Positions 59,943-64,000 of a DNA stretch of 64,000 nucleotides are shown in pieces. How positions within the stretch are numbered: position 1 is the stretch's first letter; each line of letters begins with the position of its first letter. The notes below the pieces were generated by a model. It did not search any database. It saw nothing but the letters and a program-made list of their open reading frames with translations, and was not told where the DNA came from. Origin of the DNA: Paenibacillus tyrphae (lineage in GTDB: Bacteria > Bacillota > Bacilli > Paenibacillales > NBRC-103111); the NCBI RefSeq assembly GCF_027925525.1, contig NZ_BSDJ01000024.1, positions 47,421 to 111,420 on the forward strand, written 5' to 3'. A program made the position numbers and the translations under genes.

Positions 59943-60875
59943 TTAATGATAGGACACGTCTTTGCCGAGAAATTTGCGCTGCACAAGCGAAATCGTAAAA
60001 ATGATGAAAAAGAGCACGTACGCCAGCACGCTGCCGTACCCGAAGCGCAGCGACGTGAAGCCTTCCTGATACAAGTAGTACACGATCGTCGTCGTCGAAT
60101 AATCCGGGCCGCCTCCCGTCAGCAGAAACGCGGAGTCGAAAATTTGAAACGAACCGATGGTCGTAATGATCGCCACGTAAAAATGAATCGGCAGCAGCAA
60201 CGGAAACGTGACGCTCCAGAACGTTCGCCACCCCGTCGCACCGTCCATCTTCGCCGCTTCGTACAGGTGCCCCGGAATCGATTGCAGCCCGGCGTAATAA
60301 TATACCATCGTGCTGCCGCATACTTTGAAAATGCTCAAAGCGGCCAGCACCGGCAGCGCCTGCCTCGAATCGGAGAAAAAGAGCTGCGGTTCGATTCCCG
60401 CATAGCTGAGCAGATGGTTGATCACCCCGTAGTCCGTTCCTTTGAACAGCCAGGCCCAGATGCCTGACAAGATGACGAACGACGTGACGACCGGAAGGAA
60501 GAACATCCCTTTGAACAGTCCCGCCAGTTTGACTCTGGAGTAGACGAGCAGCGCCAAAATCAAGCCGAGTGCCATCGTCGGCACGATATAATAGACCGAG
60601 AACAGCACCGTGTTCCAGATCGACCGCCAGGCCAGTTTATCCTGCAGGAACCGTTCCCAATTGCCGAGGCCCGCGAAGGACGGCTCGCCGATCATCGGCC
60701 AATCCATGAAAGTCAGCACGAAGCTGAAAACGAGCGGAGCGAACTGAAATATGAGAAAATGCAGCAGCACCGGCACCAGAAAAACGTAGATGATGGCGTT
60801 CTTTCTCCAGCTCTGCGCGATCCGGCCGGACAGCCTGCTGTGCTTTTCGATATGCGAGTTTCGTACGGATTCCAT
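59943..60875 (-). CDS. Carbohydrate ABC transporter permease (MalF type)
   Basis: About 310 residues, six membrane segments with a substantial first extracytoplasmic loop, and the EAA motif YEAAKMDGATGWRTFWSVTFPLLLP. ATG 60875 lies 12 bases after GGAGGTG; GTG 60890 is possible but too near. Second in the operon, 87 bases after the binding-protein gene. Confidence 0.93.
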   Translation of the reverse strand: MESVRNSHIEKHSRLSGRIAQSWRKNAIIYVFLVPVLLHFLIFQFAPLVFSFVLTFMDWPMIGEPSFAGLGNWERFLQDKLAWRSIWNTVLFSVYYIVPTMALGLILALLVYSRVKLAGLFKGMFFLPVVTSFVILSGIWAWLFKGTDYGVINHLLSYAGIEPQLFFSDSRQALPVLAALSIFKVCGSTMVYYYAGLQSIPGHLYEAAKMDGATGWRTFWSVTFPLLLPIHFYVAIITTIGSFQIFDSAFLLTGGGPDYSTTTIVYYLYQEGFTSLRFGYGSVLAYVLFFIIFTISLVQRKFLGKDVSYH

Positions 60876-60962
60876 ACGGCGAATCGTCACCTCCGGCAGG
60901 TCCGAGGCGCTGAGTGAGGCGGCGGCAGTCGCTGCCCCTCCCCGCCACTTTAAATTTTCGAA

Positions 60963-62249
60963 TCATTTTTTCGCGTCGAGCTTAAGCGCTTCGGCGGCGG
61001 CCTCGGCCGCTTGCTTCGGCGTCTTCTTGCCTTCCAGCATCGCACCGATCTCCGCTTGAATCTTGGGCATAAACCCGCGGGCGGCCGGATGGGAGATACC
61101 GGGGATCGTCAGATCTGCGTACTTCATAAATTCCTTCATGTCTTGGTCGTCGTTATAAATGTCGCCCGCCGATTTGCGTACGGGCAAATAGCCGGTCAAT
61201 TTATTGAACGCCTTGGCCGTATCCGTATTCGTGAGGAATTTGGCGAATTCGACGGCAGCGGCTTTATTTTTGCTCGTTTTCGAGACGATGAACATGCCTA
61301 CCGTGCCGAAGCTCGCCTGCTTTTCCTTTTTCAGCGGCGCCCCGATCACGTATGGTTTTTTCTGCGCTTTCAGCGTAGCCAGCGTCGAGCCTTGTCCCCA
61401 GACCGCCAGCATTTTGCCAGACAAAAATTCAGGGAACTGGTTGTCGTTGGAGATCGAGTCCTTCGGAATCCAGCCGTTGTCGTACATTTTCTTCACATAC
61501 TCGAACGTCCGTACGCCTTGGTCATTGTTCAAAATAATGCCGCCTCCGCCGTCCGTCACGTTGCCGCCGCTCTGCCACAGCAACGGGTACAGCGTCGCAT
61601 TGCAGCAGCCCGCGCCGCCTTCGAAGTTACGCGCATAGTAGCCTTTGGCCTTCGCTTTCTCGGCCCAGCGGTCAAATTCGTCCCAGGTCGTCGGCAGCTT
61701 CGCCGGATCTTCGCCGATCGCCTTGATCACGTCCGGGTTGTAGATCAGCGTCTGGACCTCCTGCAGAATCGGAAGCGCATACATTTTGCCTTGATAAGTT
61801 GCACCGGCTAACGCTCCCTTGCTGAAATCGTCCGTATGAATGTCCTTAGCGTAGGCGTCAAGCGGCTCCAAGGCATTATTGCCGGCAAACTGCGGAATTT
61901 GATCCGGAAGCTGATAGAAGACATCCGGACCGGACCCGGCAGCGAGCGCGGTCAATATTTTTTGCTCCCGGTTTTTCCACGGAATCTCTTCGTAGTTCAC
62001 TTTCACGTCGGGATACTTCTGCTTGAACGCAGCGATCGTATCGTTCCAGAACGCTTTGAGCTGCTCCTTCTTATCGTCGCCAACGTAAGGATGCCCCCAT
62101 ACGGTAATTTCTCCGGCTACCTTATCCCCGGCCGCGCCAGGAGCGGCTGCGTTGTTAGAACTGCTCGCATCATCCGAGCCGCAGCCGGACAATATGATGC
62201 CGAGCGAAAGCACAGCCGGCAGCATCATCGATAATGCACGTTTGGTCAT
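60963..62249 (-). CDS. Extracellular solute-binding lipoprotein, sugar ABC transporter
   Basis: The 428-residue family 1 lipoprotein has lipobox ILSGC (Cys23) and the classic binding-protein features (ITVWGHPYVGDDKKEQLKAFWNDTIAAF, TWDEFDRWAEKAKA, GYLPVRKSAGD). It binds an oligosaccharide or related polyol outside the membrane. A 200-base leader separates it from a consensus promoter that overlaps a candidate operator of the GntR-type regulator upstream. Confidence 0.94.
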   Translation of the reverse strand: MTKRALSMMLPAVLSLGIILSGCGSDDASSSNNAAAPGAAGDKVAGEITVWGHPYVGDDKKEQLKAFWNDTIAAFKQKYPDVKVNYEEIPWKNREQKILTALAAGSGPDVFYQLPDQIPQFAGNNALEPLDAYAKDIHTDDFSKGALAGATYQGKMYALPILQEVQTLIYNPDVIKAIGEDPAKLPTTWDEFDRWAEKAKAKGYYARNFEGGAGCCNATLYPLLWQSGGNVTDGGGGIILNNDQGVRTFEYVKKMYDNGWIPKDSISNDNQFPEFLSGKMLAVWGQGSTLATLKAQKKPYVIGAPLKKEKQASFGTVGMFIVSKTSKNKAAAVEFAKFLTNTDTAKAFNKLTGYLPVRKSAGDIYNDDQDMKEFMKYADLTIPGISHPAARGFMPKIQAEIGAMLEGKKTPKQAAEAAAEALKLDAKK

Positions 62250-62421
62250 AGATGTGACCCTCCTCGCTTGTAGACTGAACTGACGAATCCATGACTTGTT
62301 TCAGACCCACCGGACGTTGATCGACGGTTAACTCTGCTTTCTTTTGACGGACGGGCCGTCCTCCTTTCAGTCATAAGAACCAATAATGATCCAGTTCATG
62401 AAAAAACGATTTCAGATACAA

Positions 62422-62477
62422 ACTAGATCATATCTGGTATTTATTTATACTATAACGATCTCGGAAAGCGCTGTCAA
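62422..62477 (-). promoter_or_regulatory. Promoter and candidate operator of the sugar ABC operon
   Basis: On the minus strand TTGACA (62472-62477) and TATAGT (62449-62454) are 17 bases apart. Just downstream lies the imperfect palindrome ACCAGAT ATG ATCTAGT (62422-62438). A similar, weaker 17-mer is at 62379-62395. The same type of palindrome occurs at the regulator's own promoter. Confidence 0.72.
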
Positions 62478-62507
62478 CCGTCCGCAAAAAAATTCCACAG
62501 CCCCAGA

Positions 62508-62530
62508 AAAAAGAAAAGCCGTCCGGCTTC
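62508..62530 (-). terminator. Short terminator after the GntR-type regulator gene
   Basis: On the minus strand AAGCC and GGCTT form a small stem around GGAC, followed by a run of ten mostly T residues; it overlaps the stop codon region. Confidence 0.55.
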
Positions 62531-63905
62531 AGGAGATCGCCTCCTCCAGCCGACGGCAAATCGTATCTTCCTCTTCCATCCGGGACCAGAACCACTTCAG
62601 CTCCCGGTGCATCGCCTCCACCTGTCTCGCGTTCAGATGAATGTCCGTCGTCCAGCGGAACGACGGAATAATTTCGCGGTACATGGGGTAGCGCGACGGA
62701 TGCTTGACCGTTCCCTTCCCGCGCCATTCCGCGGCCTTCTTCAGGCTCGGAATGCTGAAGGTGTTCTGACGCAGCGTCAGCTGGGCCGCTTCTCCCAGCA
62801 GGTAATCAACCAGCGTTCGCGCCGCTTCCTTTTGCTCCGAATGACGGTTCATCCCAAGCGCAACCGAAAGCAGCAGCGTCCTCGGCTCGTTCAGGTACGG
62901 CAGCGGCGCCACGTCGAAAGAAAACCCCGCCTCCCGGATATCGTTCAAGCTGAAATAGGTCGTCATGATCATCGACACTTTTTCCTGCAGGAACAGCGCT
63001 TCCGCGTCGGCATCATTCTCCGCCGCAAACCGCGGGAACATGCCTTCCGTGTAGACCAGCTCGCGGCATTTGCGCAGCCCTTCCATCAGCTTCGTCCCGC
63101 AAAACGACGGACGCCCCTGCGCGTCGTAGCGGACCGCGTCCCCGCTTTGCAGCAAAAATACCGGCCACCGGTTCTGCGACAGGAAATAAAAATAAAACCC
63201 GAACCGCCCCTGCTCATCCGCGAGCTTCTGCGCCGTTTCGGTCAAATCGTCCCACGTCCAGCCGCTGTCCGGTTCCTCCAGACCTTTGTCGGCAAAATGA
63301 TCGCGGTTATAGCACAGCACAACCGGGGAAAAGGCGAACGGCTGCGCCAAGTACCGGTCGCGGTGTTTGAAGGCGTTCTGCAGAAACGGGTATTGCCCGG
63401 CGGGCGGGCTCATGGGCTCCAGCCACTCCTGCCGGCCGCTGTCCACCACAAGCTGATAATCGGTATGGTTGATCGTAAATACGTCGACCATGCCGCCCTT
63501 CATATATTCTTCGATCGCCTGCGCGTAATTATCGTAAGGAAGGGCTACCGTCTGCACCCGGATATGCGGATAGGCAACATGAAAATCCGACAGCAGCCGG
63601 TTCAAGTCCATCTGCTCCATGACAGAGGTGTAATACCCCAGCTTGATCGTAACGCTGCCCTGGACCGCGGGGCTGCTGACCCGGTTGCCGACTCTCGGCA
63701 CCTTCTCGATCAACTGCTCGTCCACCAGCATTTCCAGTCCTTTGCGGACCGAATTTTTACTGAGCTGGTACTGCTTGCCGAGCTCCACCTCGGACGGCAG
63801 GTGTTCTCCGACGGAGAGCTTGCCGCTGACGATATCTTCCCTGAGCTGGGCAACCATATGATCCAGACGCTTATGAAACGTCGTGCGGCTGGGCTTTTTC
63901 GGCAT
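62529..63905 (-). CDS. GntR-family regulator fused to an extracellular solute-binding-protein-like domain
   Basis: The 458-residue protein has an N-terminal GntR winged helix (about 10-80: VAQLREDIVSGKLSVGEHLPSE, LSKNSVRKGLEMLVDEQLIEK) joined to a family-1 binding-protein fold (about 90-440: KLGYYTSVMEQMDLNRLLSDFH, TWDDLTETAQKLADEQGRFGF, LSVALGMNRHSEQKEAARTLV). There is no signal peptide, so the sugar-binding domain senses ligand inside the cell. It replaces the usual UTRA or FCD domain. It lies just upstream of the sugar ABC operon on the same strand and likely controls it. Confidence 0.9.
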   Translation of the reverse strand: MPKKPSRTTFHKRLDHMVAQLREDIVSGKLSVGEHLPSEVELGKQYQLSKNSVRKGLEMLVDEQLIEKVPRVGNRVSSPAVQGSVTIKLGYYTSVMEQMDLNRLLSDFHVAYPHIRVQTVALPYDNYAQAIEEYMKGGMVDVFTINHTDYQLVVDSGRQEWLEPMSPPAGQYPFLQNAFKHRDRYLAQPFAFSPVVLCYNRDHFADKGLEEPDSGWTWDDLTETAQKLADEQGRFGFYFYFLSQNRWPVFLLQSGDAVRYDAQGRPSFCGTKLMEGLRKCRELVYTEGMFPRFAAENDADAEALFLQEKVSMIMTTYFSLNDIREAGFSFDVAPLPYLNEPRTLLLSVALGMNRHSEQKEAARTLVDYLLGEAAQLTLRQNTFSIPSLKKAAEWRGKGTVKHPSRYPMYREIIPSFRWTTDIHLNARQVEAMHRELKWFWSRMEEEDTICRRLEEAIS

Positions 63906-63933
63906 CGCAATGTCCCTCCTGCCTGTCGAATAA

Positions 63934-63976
63934 ACTGGTTCTCATCTAGTTTATATAATGGCGGGTTCGATGTCAA
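63934..63976 (-). promoter_or_regulatory. Promoter and candidate operator of the GntR-type regulator
   Basis: On the minus strand TTGACA (63971-63976) is followed by TATAAA/TAAACT at 15-17 bases, overlapping the imperfect palindrome ACTAGAT GAG AACCAGT (63934-63950). The sequence resembles the operator at 62422-62438, so autoregulation is likely. Confidence 0.65.
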
Positions 63977-64000
63977 TGCACGCAGAATTTACAAGCTTAT

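Noticed and set aside
59062..60321. N-terminal extension of the dehydrogenase frame over two permease genes
   Set aside because: The upstream part is an out-of-frame reading of the permeases; ATG 59061 with GGGGAG starts the conserved dehydrogenase.

Overview
The window looks like a chromosomal piece of a Gram-positive, spore-forming member of the Paenibacillaceae, most likely Paenibacillus. The evidence is a spore photoproduct lyase, an S-layer-homology glycosidase, a MntR-type regulator, a T-box leader on metG, many AGGAGG ribosome binding sites with TTG/GTG starts, and a block (mntR, yqhO, a small membrane gene, yqhQ, yqhR, aroQ, a Xaa-Pro peptidase, efp) in the order I recall for Bacillus. 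Most genes lie on the minus strand. I saw no rRNA, tRNA, CRISPR array or intact transposase.

Layout. (1) 1-5564, minus strand: the first five genes of what looks like a specialised-metabolite operon. They encode a FabI-type enoyl-ACP reductase, an AMP-forming acyl ligase, an acylating-type aldehyde dehydrogenase, a ThDP-dependent carboligase/decarboxylase with an altered catalytic residue, and a FabF-type ketosynthase cut by the window edge. An AT-rich 800-base region with a duplicated 57-bp element precedes it. (2) 6223-12253: an accessory region of lower GC and visible decay. It holds a MerR gene fused out of frame to an SRPBCC remnant, an intact SRPBCC gene, a frameshifted HAD gene, a SUKH-family gene, several unrecognised small proteins that resemble orphan immunity genes, a YfiT-type protein and a UvrD-helicase remnant. 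(3) 12379-18216: the conserved efp-to-mntR block. (4) 18459-29374: splB, ccdA, a Zur-type zinc ABC operon, an oxidoreductase, metG with T-box, yidD, a secreted repeat protein, a racemase-like gene and an MreB-family gene. (5) 29358-38563: a two-component system translationally coupled to the MreB gene, a PIN-type toxin-antitoxin-like pair, NUDIX and inositol-phosphatase genes, a second two-component system divergent from a membrane-bound M23 peptidase, and a TagA-type glycosyltransferase. (6) 38665-51292: a TrpXYZ-like ABC system, chromate transporter, a MacAB-like export operon ending in a large secreted protein, and pckA. (7) 51523-57958: a sigma-factor-like gene, VOC protein, methyltransferase, SLH-GH18 protein, a tiny DUF4023-like gene, a DUF2167 protein and a TagO/WecA-type transferase. 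(8) 58063-63905: a sugar ABC operon with a dehydrogenase, and a GntR regulator fused to a solute-binding domain, with matching candidate operators at both promoters.

Functional themes. Metal homeostasis is represented by MntR and a zinc importer with candidate Zur boxes. Several genes serve the envelope: MreB with its two-component system, the M23 peptidase with a two-component system, TagA, TagO, the SLH glycosidase and the MacAB-like exporter. The most promising undescribed material is the partial biosynthetic operon at the left edge. Next are the chimeric sugar regulator and the immunity-like array lying downstream of efp. All family assignments come from reading motifs by eye; no database search was run.
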